DNA from: an uncultured Gammaproteobacteria bacterium
GTDB taxonomy: Bacteria > Pseudomonadota > Gammaproteobacteria > Enterobacterales > Psychrobiaceae
Direction: 5' to 3'
DNA: 37,540 nucleotides
NCBI GenBank assembly: GCA_913060565.1
Contig: CAJXRU010000030.1
Location: 1-37,540, forward strand
This document shows, one piece after another, positions 25,633-35,392 of the stretch. Made by a program: the position numbers and the translations under genes. The notes beneath the pieces were generated by a model. It worked only from the letters and a program-made list of their open reading frames with translations, had not been told where the DNA came from and searched no databases. Each line of letters starts with the position of its first letter. Position 1 is the first letter of the stretch.

Positions 25633-25661
25633 CAAAAAAGCCAATGAAAGATCATTGGCTT
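25633..25661 (-). terminator. Terminator after the porin gene
   Basis: Perfect 10-bp stem AAGCCAATGA / TCATTGGCTT (25638-25647 with 25652-25661), AAGA loop, and TTTTTTG on the minus strand. Confidence 0.88.
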
Positions 25662-25683
25662 AATTATCAAAACGGATAATTGA

Positions 25684-26754
25684 TTAGAACTTAAATACTG
25701 CAGATACCTGTAGATAGTCTGAGCTTACTTCTTCTGTAGCATCATCATCTTGCGTAAAGCGACCATATTCCATACCAACTGATAATTTGTTAGTTAGCGC
25801 TTTGAAATAGTTCACACCAAACTGGCTACGATTCTTGTTACTCAGATCAGTATCAACCGCTCCATAATAGATAGTTGAACGATCGCCTTCATTCCAAAAA
25901 TGACGATAAGCAACAGTAAAGGCTGTTTGATCCTCATACTCACCATTGACTAACCCTTGCGAAGCAACCACGCCGACATAACGTCCGGTTTGTCCCATGT
26001 GGACTTGAAAACGTAAATCATCTTTACCGCCCGTCTTGATGCGGCCTGCAACTGAGTATCCAATACCTGTTTCGTTACTTACTTCAGAGTCAACCTTCTG
26101 TAATACTGCACCAACAGATACATTACCCCAGTCTCCTTTAAACGTATATTTACCCACGATATCTGGTACTTTGTCGTTTGCAGCGCTAGCCGCGTCACCG
26201 TGTATATCAGTACCCCAAGTTTCGGGGTTTTCTATCGACAATTGTAGCCCACCGTTGGTGTAACGGATCTGACCTTGACGGTTAAACACCAAGCCCATCG
26301 TCGCGCCAGCAAAGTCGACAGTCTCAGCAATTGCACTAGTATTCATAAACGTTGACCACGTTTGACCCATTAGCCATTTGTCATACTTAACAAATGCATG
26401 ACGAATCCGCGGATGCGACGAATTAGAAATAATTTCGTTGCCACCACCGCCGTAAAAATCCATCTCGATGAATGCCATCACATCACCGTGAGTATATTTC
26501 GTATTAAAGCGCGTTTCTTTAGCATGAATCTTAAATTGGCTGCTATCAGCCACAGGAGTGCCTTGCCCGATCCAAAAATCACGATAACCTACTTCACCAG
26601 TCACATATCGAGCATCTGCTTTTAAATAGCCACCGAACTCTATTGAGTCTTTATCCGTTAGCTTGATTTTGTAACCTGCTTGCGCTGTTGTCGCAGCGGC
26701 CGCTAGTACAACGGTCATTGCTATTTTATTTAGTTTTAGTTTTTTTAATAACAC
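25684..26754 (-). CDS. DcaP-like outer-membrane porin
   Basis: 356-residue trimeric-porin-type barrel. A basic n-region, a hydrophobic core and TTAQA-G give the signal peptide (about 1-26). EFGGYLKADARYVTGE, the strand FNTKYTHGDVMAFIEMDFYGGGG, AFVKYDKWLMGQTWSTFM and a terminal VFKF support a DcaP-type porin; these carry dicarboxylates or other small anions. The start is GTG 26754 with AAGGAG nine bases upstream; an ATG in another frame is closed at once. It is monocistronic with its own terminator and a ~250-bp upstream region. Confidence 0.88.
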   Translation of the reverse strand: MLLKKLKLNKIAMTVVLAAAATTAQAGYKIKLTDKDSIEFGGYLKADARYVTGEVGYRDFWIGQGTPVADSSQFKIHAKETRFNTKYTHGDVMAFIEMDFYGGGGNEIISNSSHPRIRHAFVKYDKWLMGQTWSTFMNTSAIAETVDFAGATMGLVFNRQGQIRYTNGGLQLSIENPETWGTDIHGDAASAANDKVPDIVGKYTFKGDWGNVSVGAVLQKVDSEVSNETGIGYSVAGRIKTGGKDDLRFQVHMGQTGRYVGVVASQGLVNGEYEDQTAFTVAYRHFWNEGDRSTIYYGAVDTDLSNKNRSQFGVNYFKALTNKLSVGMEYGRFTQDDDATEEVSSDYLQVSAVFKF

Positions 26755-26769
26755 GTTTTCATTCTCCTT

Positions 26770-27002
26770 GATTAGGTGTGATTAAATATCAAGCAAAGGC
26801 AATAGCTTGGAAATACGCAAAAAGTCGTAAGACCTTAGTCGCATATGGCTATTTGTAATAAGATTGTTAATTTCAAATGGTTATAAGCATCAAAAACAAT
26901 GACTTAACATAAAGAAATTATAAATGGTTTTGCATGACTAAACAGCAGTTTACGCAAACGTAAGACTAATGGCTAATGAATTAAATTGAATTTTTTTAGA
27001 AG
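26770..27002. other. Porin upstream region
   Basis: A 233-bp AT-rich stretch between the porin ribosome-binding site and tRNA-Lys. It probably holds the porin promoter and the end of the tRNA-Lys transcript. I found no convincing operator or second gene. Confidence 0.4.
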
Positions 27003-27078
27003 TGGTGGGCCATGAAGGATTCGAACCTTCGACAAATGGATTAAAAGTCCACTGCTCTACCAACTGAGCTAATGGCCC
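27003..27078 (-). tRNA. tRNA-Lys (TTT)
   Basis: 76 bases with encoded CCA. Acceptor GGGCCAT/ATGGCCC, D stem GCTC/GAGC, anticodon loop CTTTTAA (anticodon TTT, normal U33), T loop TTCGAAT. Close to E. coli tRNA-Lys. Confidence 0.98.
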
Positions 27079-27130
27079 AAACGTTAGGTTACAAGTGAAG
27101 TGCTTTCCATCTCCCTTGCAACGGGCGCTA

Positions 27131-27158
27131 ATAATACTGATTAATAATTTTAGCGCAA
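27131..27158 (-). promoter_or_regulatory. Sigma-70 promoter for tRNA-Lys
   Basis: Minus strand: -35 TTGCGC (27153-27158), 16-base spacer, -10 TATTAT (27131-27136), then the GC-rich discriminator TAGCGCCCG. It shows that the tRNA does not depend on read-through from cpoB. Confidence 0.72.
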
Positions 27159-27284
27159 CCTATATTTTTAACTTTTTTGTTTAATTGGTAACTTTTCGAA
27201 CGACTCGACATTTTTTAGATTACAAAACCAACAATTGTGCTAAAAAATGTCTATAACACATCGCCAATCAACAAGTTTTTGGAA

Positions 27285-28016
27285 TTAACGTAATCCCTTT
27301 AAACGTGTCTTAGCAATTTGAGCCGCTGATGAATCACCGTATTCTTTTACGGTTTGCTCATATAAAGCACGTGCTTTATCTAATGCATTTTCGTCTTGAG
27401 CAATTTTTGCCAATTTAACGAGCGCATCGCCGCGCTTAATCGATTCAGGAAATTGACTCACTAACGATTCAAATTGGGTTTTAGCTGCATCTTTATTACC
27501 TTTAGTAATATATAGCTGGCCTAACCAGTAATGAACATTAGCTAAGTAAGAAGAATCGGGGTAATCAGTTTGGTATTGCTTGAATTTTTCGATAGCCTCA
27601 TCGAACTTTTTATCCTTGAGCGCAAGATTCAACGCAAATTCATAGGCACCACTTTCAGATAATGGGGTAGCAACAACTGAGTTAGTAGGGTCATCGATGA
27701 CTACTTGCGGTGTCTGCGCTGCACTATTTACCTTAGTCAGTAGCTTATCTACTTCTTGATATAGCTCGCGTTGACGTTGCAAGATTTGATTCAAGCGATG
27801 TTCTTGAGTCTCGTTTAGGCCGCGAAGTTCATTCAATTCTTGTTGGAGGCTATCGATATGCTGTTGCATCTCGAGTTGTGTTTTGCCTTTTTGCACCAAC
27901 ATTTGCTCAAGTGCTGCAATACGTTGGTCTGGGGAAGAGGATAAGTCGACGACGTTGGCGGTTTGCGCTGCTGCGCTCCCCGCCATTAAGAGACCTAATG
28001 CAATTATATTTTTCAT
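27285..28016 (-). CDS. cpoB: CpoB (YbgF), Tol-Pal-associated cell-division coordinator
   Basis: Periplasmic protein that links the Tol-Pal motor to peptidoglycan synthesis by PBP1B at the division site. 243 residues: signal peptide (cleavage near AAAQ, 17-18), N-terminal coiled coil (about 28-92, heptad-like IAALEQMLVQKGKTQLEMQ) that trimerises, and a C-terminal TPR domain (about 122-243, with GLKD-type repeats such as LANVHYWLGQLYITKGNKDAAK). It is the last gene of the tol-pal operon, 22 bases after pal. Confidence 0.96.
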   Translation of the reverse strand: MKNIIALGLLMAGSAAAQTANVVDLSSSPDQRIAALEQMLVQKGKTQLEMQQHIDSLQQELNELRGLNETQEHRLNQILQRQRELYQEVDKLLTKVNSAAQTPQVVIDDPTNSVVATPLSESGAYEFALNLALKDKKFDEAIEKFKQYQTDYPDSSYLANVHYWLGQLYITKGNKDAAKTQFESLVSQFPESIKRGDALVKLAKIAQDENALDKARALYEQTVKEYGDSSAAQIAKTRLKGLR

Positions 28017-28038
28017 TAGTTCTTAATTTTTTAGTTGA

Positions 28039-28575
28039 TTAGTATACTAATACTGCACGACGGTTTTTAGCAAAACCTGATTCAGTGCGGCTATTATCAA
28101 GTGGCTTTTCTTCACCGTAAGAAACCGTTTCGATTTGTGAAGCATTAACACCTAAACCTTCTAAGTAACGGCTAACAGCTTTAGCACGACGCTCACCTAG
28201 TGCGATATTGTACTCAGGCGTACCACGCTCATCAGCATGACCTTCTACTAATACTTTAACACTTGGGTTAGCACGTAAGTAAGCAGCGTGTGCATCTAGT
28301 AATGCAGAGAATTGGCTTGATACATTTGACGTATCAAAATCGAAGTAAACGATGTGCTCTTTGCGTAATTCTTGTAATGCTAAGCGTTGTTTTTCTTGTG
28401 GTGTCATCTCTTTAACCATACCACCAGTTTGAACGCCTGTATCAGTCGTTTGCTCTTGGTTAGTCTGGTTAGTTTCGTTAGCGTCGCTATCAGCTGTTGA
28501 CGTTGAACCACATGCTGCAAGTGCAAACATTGGAATGGCTACAGCAATCCCCTTAACAATTTTATTTAAACGCAT
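28039..28575 (-). CDS. pal: Peptidoglycan-associated lipoprotein Pal
   Basis: Outer-membrane lipoprotein that binds peptidoglycan and TolB. 178 residues: signal with lipobox LAAC (C22), a Thr/Asn/Gln-rich flexible linker (about 24-60), and an OmpA-like domain with YFDFDTSNV and the diaminopimelate-binding motif GHADERGTPEYNIALGERRA. The end is KNRRAVLVY. It follows tolB by 36 bases. All key features are intact. Confidence 0.98.
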   Translation of the reverse strand: MRLNKIVKGIAVAIPMFALAACGSTSTADSDANETNQTNQEQTTDTGVQTGGMVKEMTPQEKQRLALQELRKEHIVYFDFDTSNVSSQFSALLDAHAAYLRANPSVKVLVEGHADERGTPEYNIALGERRAKAVSRYLEGLGVNASQIETVSYGEEKPLDNSRTESGFAKNRRAVLVY

Positions 28576-28611
28576 TATCCGTTCCTTTAGTTATTCAATT
28601 AGTTTTTCAAA

Positions 28612-29964
28612 TTAATAAATATATGGTGACCATGCTGGTGCTTTAATTTCACCATCACGAACCGGTAATCTAGCCTTAAATCGGCCATCGATGGACACCA
28701 GTCCTAACACTTGTTGTCCACGATAAGTCGTACCATAAATAATCATACTGCCATTAGGTGCAATACTAGGCGACTCATCTAATCGTGTTTTAGTCAAAAC
28801 TTGTAAACTGCTCGTTCGCAAATCTTGCTTGGCGATATGATACTTGCCTCGCGTGCGATTCACCATGACTAATTCATCATTTTTCGGTGAAATAGAGCCA
28901 CCGAGATTCATTTCGCCGTCGAAAGTAACACGTCGAATACGTCTCGAGTCTAAATTTACTTGATAAATCTGTGGTTTACCACCTCTCTCCGAAGTAAATA
29001 CTAAACTTTTTCCATCTGGCGACCAACTTGGCTCCGTATCAATAGCGCGATTTTTGGTAATTCGGGTAACAACTTTAGTCGCTAAATCTAAAGTATACAA
29101 ATCTGGATTGCCATCTTTTGATAGCACCATTGCTAGTTTTTTACCGTCGGGAGAAAAACGCGGTGCGCTATTGATCCCCTTAAACCCACTCACTTTTTCA
29201 CGTTTTTGGGTGTAAATGTCCTGAATAAAAATTTGTTGGCGTTTGTTTTCAAAAGAAGCATACGCAAGCTTGGTGCCGTCTGGCGACCAAGATGGTGACA
29301 TCAAAGGCTCACGGGAACGAAGGATCTCAACTTCATTGTGACCATCAAAGTCACTTATCATTAGTCGATATTTATAGTCCAAACGTTCTCTGTTTACTAA
29401 TACATAAGCAATTTTTGTTCTAAACGCCCCGCGCTCGCCAGTCAATTTCTCGTAAACGACGTCACTAATTCTGTGGGCATACTGTCTGAATTCTTTCGCT
29501 GAGATAACTGTTTCGCGAGAATCCAAAACATGGGCATTTGAACTCACTAACTGACCGTTTTGAAGTACTTGACCATTCGCCTTAGTCGCATTGGCACTTA
29601 ATACATCAATCAATTCAAAACCGACCACATAACGGCCATCTTTAAACGGTTTGATAGTACCGACAACCATCGCCTCAATGCCGAGCGTTGCCCATTGTTC
29701 ATAATTAACTTCACCATCAGTTGATGGTTGAGCTGGCATGGAAAATACAGCCGATGGATTAAAGCGTCCGCTAAACCGCAAGTCGTTCGCGACAACGTTG
29801 GCCAGCTCTTGAGGCTTAGGGCCGGTGCCTTGCCACTTAAAAGGAACAACAGCAATCGGACGAGCACTATTAACCCCTTCAGTAATTACAATATCGATAG
29901 CAGCTTGTGCTGGTTGCGTCATCACTAAGCCTGCAAGCAGGCAATATTTTACAATTGATTTCAT
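28612..29964 (-). CDS. tolB: Tol-Pal system protein TolB
   Basis: Periplasmic beta-propeller that binds Pal and TolA by turns. 450 residues: signal peptide (about 1-21, ending AQA-A), an N-terminal domain (about 22-165, [18 protein letters not shown]) and a six-bladed propeller with repeated [18 protein letters not shown] and EPSWSPDG blade motifs, ending [10 protein letters not shown]. Its ATG shares a base with the tolA stop (TAATG), so the two are translationally coupled. Confidence 0.98.
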   Translation of the reverse strand: MKSIVKYCLLAGLVMTQPAQAAIDIVITEGVNSARPIAVVPFKWQGTGPKPQELANVVANDLRFSGRFNPSAVFSMPAQPSTDGEVNYEQWATLGIEAMVVGTIKPFKDGRYVVGFELIDVLSANATKANGQVLQNGQLVSSNAHVLDSRETVISAKEFRQYAHRISDVVYEKLTGERGAFRTKIAYVLVNRERLDYKYRLMISDFDGHNEVEILRSREPLMSPSWSPDGTKLAYASFENKRQQIFIQDIYTQKREKVSGFKGINSAPRFSPDGKKLAMVLSKDGNPDLYTLDLATKVVTRITKNRAIDTEPSWSPDGKSLVFTSERGGKPQIYQVNLDSRRIRRVTFDGEMNLGGSISPKNDELVMVNRTRGKYHIAKQDLRTSSLQVLTKTRLDESPSIAPNGSMIIYGTTYRGQQVLGLVSIDGRFKARLPVRDGEIKAPAWSPYIY

Positions 29965-30902
29965 TAATCGAACTCTGGTTGTACTGTTAAGTTAATTTCT
30001 TTTAGTTTTGCGTACACTTGCGGATCTTTCGACACGGGTAATGTATCGGCTTTACGAACCGCGGCGATAGCAGATTGACAAACAATCGCATCTCCCGATA
30101 CCCGGTTCACTTGCGTCACAAAGCCTGATGAAGCAAGACGAATGTTAATAACACAGTCTTTGCCTTTCATACTTTGGTCGGTGACCCAGTGTCGTTTAAT
30201 CGTCGCAGAAATTAAGCTAGTATATTTCTGAATCTCAGACATTACTTTCGCTTGACGCGCTTTAGTCAGCGCGGCCTGTTCAGCTTCAAGCTCTTTAGCT
30301 AATGCGTCTTCGCGTGCTTGTTGTTCTCGAGCCGCTTTTTCTTTCGCCAGTTTTTCTTTACGAATCCGCTCTGCTTTGGCTTTCGCTGCTTTTTCAGCGG
30401 CTATGCGTTTAGCTTTAGCGTCCGCAGCAACTTTTTCTTGGCGAATGCGCTCATCTTTAATGCGTTTTGCCTTTGCTGCTTCTACTTTTTGTTTCGCTTT
30501 GGCTTTCTTTATAGCATCATCGGATGCTTTCTTTTGTTTAGCGGCTTCATCACGTGCTTTTTTAGCGGCGCGGTCTGCTGCGCGTTTTTCCGCTTGTTTT
30601 TTCTTGCGTTGACGCTCTAACTCTTTAATGCGCTTTTGTTCATCTTTTAATTTCTTTTGACGTAATTGCTCAGCTTTCTTAGCATCAGCTTTTTCTTTCT
30701 TTAAACGGTCAACTTGCTTTTGAACATCGGCATTGTTTACCATCGCCGCTTGAACAATCGGTGTGTCGTTGGCCAGTGTTATTTCAAGCGTTGGTTTTTT
30801 TGGCGGCGTAATAATGGCACCAGCAACAAGACCTCCGACGAGAACGACATGCAAAGTCACTGAGGATAATGCCGCCTTTACAACGTTTGTTTCATTAGAC
30901 AT
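29964..30902 (-). CDS. tolA: Cell envelope integrity protein TolA
   Basis: Inner-membrane protein that spans the periplasm and carries force from TolQR to TolB and Pal. 312 residues (E. coli 421): TM helix (about 10-31, [18 protein letters not shown]), a long Lys/Ala-rich charged helix (about 50-210) and a C-terminal globular domain with [13 protein letters not shown] and [21 protein letters not shown]. The shorter helix is ordinary variation. It starts 7 bases after tolR and overlaps tolB by one base. Confidence 0.97.
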   Translation of the reverse strand: MSNETNVVKAALSSVTLHVVLVGGLVAGAIITPPKKPTLEITLANDTPIVQAAMVNNADVQKQVDRLKKEKADAKKAEQLRQKKLKDEQKRIKELERQRKKKQAEKRAADRAAKKARDEAAKQKKASDDAIKKAKAKQKVEAAKAKRIKDERIRQEKVAADAKAKRIAAEKAAKAKAERIRKEKLAKEKAAREQQAREDALAKELEAEQAALTKARQAKVMSEIQKYTSLISATIKRHWVTDQSMKGKDCVINIRLASSGFVTQVNRVSGDAIVCQSAIAAVRKADTLPVSKDPQVYAKLKEINLTVQPEFD

Positions 30903-30909
30903 TACTACA

Positions 30910-31335
30910 TTAACCTTCTATGGGATCCGTCATTAAACCAACCGACGGCGCGCCCGCACCTTGTAATGTCACCATCAGCTGTAAGATATGATCATAAGAC
31001 ACGGTTCTATCACCTTTCACCATGACAGGTGTGTCCGGGTTCAACTGTAAGTGCGCAGACACTAAAGTTGCCAGTTCCTGCTGTGTTAATTCTTCACGTG
31101 GGTTATCCCCCACCGTTAAATAATAGGTACCGTCCGCTTTTACCGATGCTATCAGTGGAACGCTTTTCTCTTCCGGCAACGCTTTAGCGGTTGCTTGCGG
31201 CAAATCTACTTTAACCCCTTGCACAACGACAGTGGCGGTGGCCATAAAGATAATGAGTAGCACTAACATAACATCAATGTAAGGCACGACATTGATATCT
31301 GAGTTTAAACGTCTTTTCTTACGTTGATACTGCAT
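30910..31335 (-). CDS. tolR: Tol-Pal proton channel component TolR
   Basis: 141 residues, ExbD family. A short basic cytoplasmic tail (KKRRLNSD), one TM helix (about 16-38) with the proton-path aspartate D21 (VVPYIDVML), and a periplasmic domain (VKVDLPQATAKALPEE...). It forms a proton-driven motor with TolQ. It begins 2 bases after the tolQ stop. Confidence 0.97.
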   Translation of the reverse strand: MQYQRKKRRLNSDINVVPYIDVMLVLLIIFMATATVVVQGVKVDLPQATAKALPEEKSVPLIASVKADGTYYLTVGDNPREELTQQELATLVSAHLQLNPDTPVMVKGDRTVSYDHILQLMVTLQGAGAPSVGLMTDPIEG

Positions 31336-31337
31336 GA

Positions 31338-32033
31338 CTACTGTCCTGCTTTGTCTGTGCTAGCGTAAGCTTCACGTTGTAAGATAGAAGAAAATTCTTC
31401 CATAAAGTTTGCGTAACTGTTTTCTAATTTATCAACGGTCGTTGAAAATTTGTTATAGGCTATTACAGCTGGGATTGCAGCAAATAACCCCATCGCCGTT
31501 GCGATAAGTGCTTCAGCAATACCAGGCGCAACCATTTGTAACGTTGCTTGTTGAACAGCGCCAAGTGCGATGAAGGAATTCATGATCCCCCATACCGTGC
31601 CAAATAAGCCTACGTATGGAGAGATTGAGCCAACTGTCGCTAAAAACGATAAATTATGTTCCAGACGGTCAATTTCACGTGATAACACGACACGCATAGC
31701 TCGGTGAGAACCAGCGATGATAGCATCAGGATTAGAAGCAGATGACTGACGTAGACGTGCAAACTCTTTAAAACCAGCGCTGAACATTTGTTCAACACCG
31801 CCATTGCTACTTGTACGTGCAGATAGTTCTTTATAGATTGACGATAGATCTGCACCACTCCAAAATTTGTCTTCAAATTTCTTTAGACTGGTCTTCGCAC
31901 CATTGAGTAGTGCCCGACGTTGGAAAATTACCGTCCAAGAAACGATGGAGGCAAGTAATAATGCAAGCATTACAAGTTGGACTAAAAGACTAGCTTCTAA
32001 AAATAGATCAATAAACGATAACTCAGCTTGCAC
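31338..32033 (-). CDS. tolQ: Tol-Pal proton channel component TolQ
   Basis: 231 residues, ExbB/MotA family, three TM helices (about 15-37, 133-155 and 166-190). GTVWGIMNSFIALG and APGIAEALIATAMGLFAAIPAVIAYN are the conserved channel segments. The start is GTG 32033 with GAGGAG upstream; it overlaps the end of ybgC by 11 bases. Confidence 0.97.
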   Translation of the reverse strand: MQAELSFIDLFLEASLLVQLVMLALLLASIVSWTVIFQRRALLNGAKTSLKKFEDKFWSGADLSSIYKELSARTSSNGGVEQMFSAGFKEFARLRQSSASNPDAIIAGSHRAMRVVLSREIDRLEHNLSFLATVGSISPYVGLFGTVWGIMNSFIALGAVQQATLQMVAPGIAEALIATAMGLFAAIPAVIAYNKFSTTVDKLENSYANFMEEFSSILQREAYASTDKAGQ

Positions 32034-32424
32034 GCTGTAACTCCTCTAAAATAAGACTTGGGATGGCCGTTGGTTTCATTTGTTCCAACGCAACCGAGAC
32101 AACTACGACCAACGCAGTACTCAACAGGTTCCCATCAATGGTGGTAATTTTTTGTTTAAAAACAATACTGGCACGTTTCAACTGCTCGATTTCAACGGTT
32201 ACTATTAATTGATCGTTAAAACGCGCAGCGACTAAATAGTCAAGTTCACATTTTCGTACTACAAACGCTAATCCTTGATCAAGTAACGTATCCTGTTCGA
32301 AACCGAGGTCACGTAAGAATTCCGTTCGCGCTCTTTCGTAGAAATTAAGATAATTCGAATGATAAACGACACCACCGGCGTCGGTATCTTCATAATAGAC
32401 TCGCACTGGAAACTCAAAAATCAT
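32023..32424 (-). CDS. ybgC: Acyl-CoA thioesterase YbgC, Tol-Pal operon
   Basis: 133-residue hotdog thioesterase acting on short-chain or acyl-ACP-linked substrates; in E. coli it is tied to phospholipid enzymes at the inner membrane. The active-site block is YYEDTDAGGVVYHSNYL with D15 and the ERARTEFLRDLG helix, followed by FVVRKCELDYL. It is the first gene of the operon, overlapping tolQ by 11 bases. The operon promoter should lie in 32425-32560; I could not assign it. Confidence 0.96.
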   Translation of the reverse strand: MIFEFPVRVYYEDTDAGGVVYHSNYLNFYERARTEFLRDLGFEQDTLLDQGLAFVVRKCELDYLVAARFNDQLIVTVEIEQLKRASIVFKQKITTIDGNLLSTALVVVVSVALEQMKPTAIPSLILEELQRAS

Positions 32425-32638
32425 AGGACAAACTATAAAACTAAAATTAACCGCTGAAACTACTATAGAAACAGCTCTGTATCAACATCCGAGACACTCA
32501 ATCGACTAAAATAATTACAATGCGCCGAAATTCGTGTAAAACAGCAACATTCCCTTACAATTCGCGCTTACATTCATACACCTGTTTAATTCGATGAGAA
32601 CTCCATCACATTTCCATAACAATAAGTAATTAAAGTTA

Positions 32639-32656
32639 TTTGCATGACTATGCAAA
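32639..32656. promoter_or_regulatory. Inverted repeat upstream of the orphan RNA promoter
   Basis: TTTGCAT GACT ATGCAAA, a 7-bp perfect repeat with a 4-base gap. A second repeat, GCATTA (32721-32726) and TAATGC (32734-32739), lies 21 bases before the -35 box. Either could be an operator for the RNA gene; the binding protein is unknown. Confidence 0.4.
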
Positions 32657-32759
32657 GATAATGATTAACCTAAGCCAAACCGCTTGATAACAACAGATAG
32701 ATATTCAGAATAGGAGCATTGCATTACTAAAACTAATGCGAAGGTAGAGTTTTTCTTGT

Positions 32760-32788
32760 TTGAACCAACGTCAATAAATACGTATTAT
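32760..32788 (+). promoter_or_regulatory. Near-consensus sigma-70 promoter for the orphan RNA
   Basis: -35 TTGAAC (32760-32765), exactly 17-base spacer, -10 TATTAT (32783-32788). The expected start is A32795. No coding sequence lies downstream on this strand. Confidence 0.8.
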
Positions 32789-32794
32789 AGCGCC

Positions 32795-32933
32795 ATCTCG
32801 AAAGACGCTCTTGTTACTGTCTTTCAGGTTAGTCTGATACTAACCAGTTATCTCTTGTTGTTGAGTTACTTAACTTCCTATTTGACCATTATCGGTCATT
32901 TAAGCCCACTGCCTTTTTAGTGGGCTTTTTTTT
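32795..32933 (+). ncRNA. Candidate orphan structured small RNA (~139 nt)
   Basis: Isolated plus-strand transcription unit between ybgC and ruvB, both of which are on the minus strand. Predicted stems: SL1 GAAAGAC/GTCTTTC (32800-32806, 32819-32825) with a 12-base loop; SL2 GGTTAGT/ACTAACC (32827-32833, 32839-32845) with a CTGAT loop; a U-rich unpaired stretch (32846-32882) that holds ACUUCCU, complementary to Shine-Dalgarno-like AGGAAGU; SL3 TGACC/GGTCA (32883-32887, 32894-32898); then the terminator. There is no ATG and no usable reading frame. I do not recognise a known family; the start GAAAGACGC recalls enterobacterial MicA, which is only a memory-based hint. Confidence 0.72.
32902..32933 (+). 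terminator. Strong terminator of the orphan RNA
   Basis: AAGCCCACT (32902-32910), 8-base loop, AGTGGGCTT (32919-32927), with an unbroken run of eight T up to 32933. Confidence 0.93.
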
Positions 32934-33063
32934 GTCTAAAATTCAAAAGCGCAATATTTCAGCCTTAAGAAGATTCTCTTAATTGATGACTAATATGAGT
33001 GAATAAGCACATTACAGCTAGCCTATTCACCCTAGTCTAAAATGAATGATAAGGACTAACGAG

Positions 33064-34077
33064 CTAGTCAGTTTTTTTGGCTGATAAGCCAAAGTGCAGA
33101 TAGGTTTGGGCAGTGGCAATACGGCCGCGATGCGTTCGTTGTATAAACCCTTGTTGAATCAAAAATGGTTCGATAACATCTTCTAAGGTTTCTTTATCTT
33201 CACCAATCGCCGCCGCTAAGTTATCTAATCCCACGGGTCCACCGTCGAATTTTTCAATAATGGTCATCAGCATTTTCCGATCCATGAAATCAAAACCTTG
33301 GTTATCGACATCAAGCACTGACAACGATTCTTTTGCCACTTTCTCGTTAATTGCCCCATCAAAGCTAACCTGTGCAAAATCACGAACGCGGCGTAGTAAT
33401 CGATTTGCAATACGCGGTGTTCCGCGTGAACGCCTGGCAATTTCAGTGGCTCCCATTTGGTCAATACTTACTTCAAGCTGTCCTGCACTGCGAGTAACTA
33501 TGTCTGTAAGTTGTTCTACTGTATAGAACTCTAAGCGCAGTGGTATACCAAAACGTGCGCGTAACGGCGATGTGAGTGAACCCGCTCTGGTTGTCGCACC
33601 GATCAGCGTAAACGGTGGTAATTCTAATTTAATAGAGCGCGCTGCAGGACCTTCACCAATCATAATATCCAATTGATAATCTTCCATTGCAGGATATAAG
33701 ATCTCTTCAACCACCGGGCTTAATCGATGAATTTCATCTATAAATAAAATGTCACCATGTTCAAGATTAGTGAGCAACGCTGCCAAATCCCCTGCTTTTT
33801 CAAGGACAGGACCTGAGGTTGTTTTAACGTTAACATCCATTTCATTGGCAACGATATGCGCTAATGTTGTTTTACCCAAACCTGGCGGACCATAAACCAA
33901 CATATGATCTAAGGCTTCATCACGTAATTTTGCTGCTTTGATAAATATACGTAACTGCGCCTTAGCATCTGTTTGACCCGTATAATCATCGAGCATTTTA
34001 GGGCGCATCGCACGGTCAATACTGTGCTCTGTATCGTCGATGGTGTCGGCTTGGATGAGTCGATCTGCTTCTATCAT
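33064..34077 (-). CDS. ruvB: Holliday junction branch-migration ATPase RuvB
   Basis: Hexameric AAA+ motor that drives branch migration with RuvA. 337 residues. Walker [13 protein letters not shown] (about 62-73), Walker B FIDEIH, sensor 1 and arginine-finger region [18 protein letters not shown], sensor 2 [12 protein letters not shown], and a C-terminal winged helix (about 265-330, including [17 protein letters not shown]). ATG 34077. It is the last gene of aspS-ruvC-ruvA-ruvB order, 23 bases after ruvA. Confidence 0.98.
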   Translation of the reverse strand: MIEADRLIQADTIDDTEHSIDRAMRPKMLDDYTGQTDAKAQLRIFIKAAKLRDEALDHMLVYGPPGLGKTTLAHIVANEMDVNVKTTSGPVLEKAGDLAALLTNLEHGDILFIDEIHRLSPVVEEILYPAMEDYQLDIMIGEGPAARSIKLELPPFTLIGATTRAGSLTSPLRARFGIPLRLEFYTVEQLTDIVTRSAGQLEVSIDQMGATEIARRSRGTPRIANRLLRRVRDFAQVSFDGAINEKVAKESLSVLDVDNQGFDFMDRKMLMTIIEKFDGGPVGLDNLAAAIGEDKETLEDVIEPFLIQQGFIQRTHRGRIATAQTYLHFGLSAKKTD

Positions 34078-34100
34078 GCGTTATCTACTTTATTTTACGG

Positions 34101-34724
34101 TTATATCATTGATTTCAGCGCAGCTTTAATAAGTGCTTCACTATCCATATCTGGCAATTTTACTTTCTTAACCACTTTCGTCGCTTGCGCTTGTTTGTAG
34201 CCTAGCGCTAACAACGCGTCAATGGCATCTTGCTCTACATCAATCGCTTCAACAAAGGTTGAGCCTAAGTTCTCTTGAGGTATTGAAAGGTCGCCAAGTT
34301 CGCTTTGCTGATTCAAAGTAAAGTTTTTCAAACGATCCTTTAACTCTATAATTAGGCGCTCAGCGGTTTTTAATCCGATGCCCGGTAACTTAACGAGCGC
34401 ATTAGCGTCATTATTGGCAACGATATTAACAAACTCAGCCGCCGACAAACCAGATAAAATTGCCAATCCTAGTTTTGGACCAACCCCATTTGCTTTAATG
34501 ATCTGTCTAAATAATTCACGTTCAATCTTTTGTGCAAAGCCGTATAGCAACTGCGCATCTTCACGCACTACAAAATGCGTATGGACCGTTACTGATTCAC
34601 CAACATCAGGCATTTGATAAAAGCTGGTCATCGGCATCTGAACTTCATATCCAATACCACTCACTTCCAATAGTAAATGTGGCGGTTGTTTTTCGGCAAC
34701 TAGGCCATTTAATCGTCCGATCAC
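34101..34724 (-). CDS. ruvA: Holliday junction-binding protein RuvA
   Basis: Tetramer that clamps the four-way junction and positions RuvB. 207 residues: N-terminal OB fold ([13 protein letters not shown]..., about 1-62), two helix-hairpin-helix motifs (about 70-130, with [13 protein letters not shown] and [16 protein letters not shown]), a flexible linker and a C-terminal RuvB-binding domain (about 160-207, [19 protein letters not shown]). It follows ruvC by 4 bases. Confidence 0.98.
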   Translation of the reverse strand: MIGRLNGLVAEKQPPHLLLEVSGIGYEVQMPMTSFYQMPDVGESVTVHTHFVVREDAQLLYGFAQKIERELFRQIIKANGVGPKLGLAILSGLSAAEFVNIVANNDANALVKLPGIGLKTAERLIIELKDRLKNFTLNQQSELGDLSIPQENLGSTFVEAIDVEQDAIDALLALGYKQAQATKVVKKVKLPDMDSEALIKAALKSMI

Positions 34725-34728
34725 GAGC

Positions 34729-35316
34729 TTATCCTTTTAAATCTTTTATTGTTATCTTGTTCTTTTTGGCGTGTTCTTTACTTAACTGAAAACGACCGCG
34801 TAACACACGCGTCGATTTCGCACTGCTTTTTCCCGCCATCGCAATTAAACTCTGCGTATTATGAGCATGACATATCGCTATTGCTAAACCATCAGCAGCG
34901 TCCTCTTGAGGCTGCGCAGACAATTTTAGCATTTGCGTCACCATGTGACCGACTTGATCTTTTGTCGCAGCACCTGTGCCCACAACCGCTTGTTTAACGA
35001 GTCGCGCCGCGTATTCACTTACCGGGAGTTCAGCATTCATTGCCGCAACGATAGCAACGCCACGTGCTTGACCAAGTTTTAGCGCAGAATCTGCATTACG
35101 CGCCATAAACACTTGTTCAATAGCAAACTCATCAGGCTTGTATTGTTCAATTAACTGAGTAACGCCATCAAACACTTGCTTTAGACGCTGGGGTAACTCT
35201 TTTTCAGAGATACGAATACACCCACTCGCTACATAAGATAATCTATTACCCTGTTTGCGAATAACACCATAACCTGTAATTCGTGAGCCGGGATCTATTC
35301 CCAAAATTAATGACAT
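34729..35316 (-). CDS. ruvC: Holliday junction resolvase RuvC
   Basis: RNase H-fold endonuclease that cuts junctions symmetrically. 195 residues, slightly longer than E. coli (173). The catalytic acids are visible: D8 ([12 protein letters not shown]), the Glu in FAIEQVFM, and DAADGLA. The core ends near 170; the C-terminal ~25 residues ([22 protein letters not shown]) are a basic extension, probably disordered, that could add DNA contacts (inference). It lies 125 bases from aspS. Confidence 0.97.
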   Translation of the reverse strand: MSLILGIDPGSRITGYGVIRKQGNRLSYVASGCIRISEKELPQRLKQVFDGVTQLIEQYKPDEFAIEQVFMARNADSALKLGQARGVAIVAAMNAELPVSEYAARLVKQAVVGTGAATKDQVGHMVTQMLKLSAQPQEDAADGLAIAICHAHNTQSLIAMAGKSSAKSTRVLRGRFQLSKEHAKKNKITIKDLKG

Positions 35317-35392
35317 ACTGTTTTACACGCCTTTTTTAATGCCCATAGGTTATGCCATTAGACCACTGGTTACAAGTACAGTAGTTAAATAA

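Noticed and set aside
30318-30620. Cys/Phe-rich plus-strand frames opposite tolA
   Set aside because: Shadow of the Lys/Ala-rich helix of TolA read on the other strand.
32425-32760. A protein gene in the long ybgC-ruvB gap
   Set aside because: No reading frame with a start, ribosome-binding site and plausible length on either strand; only the RNA unit and inverted repeats are supported.
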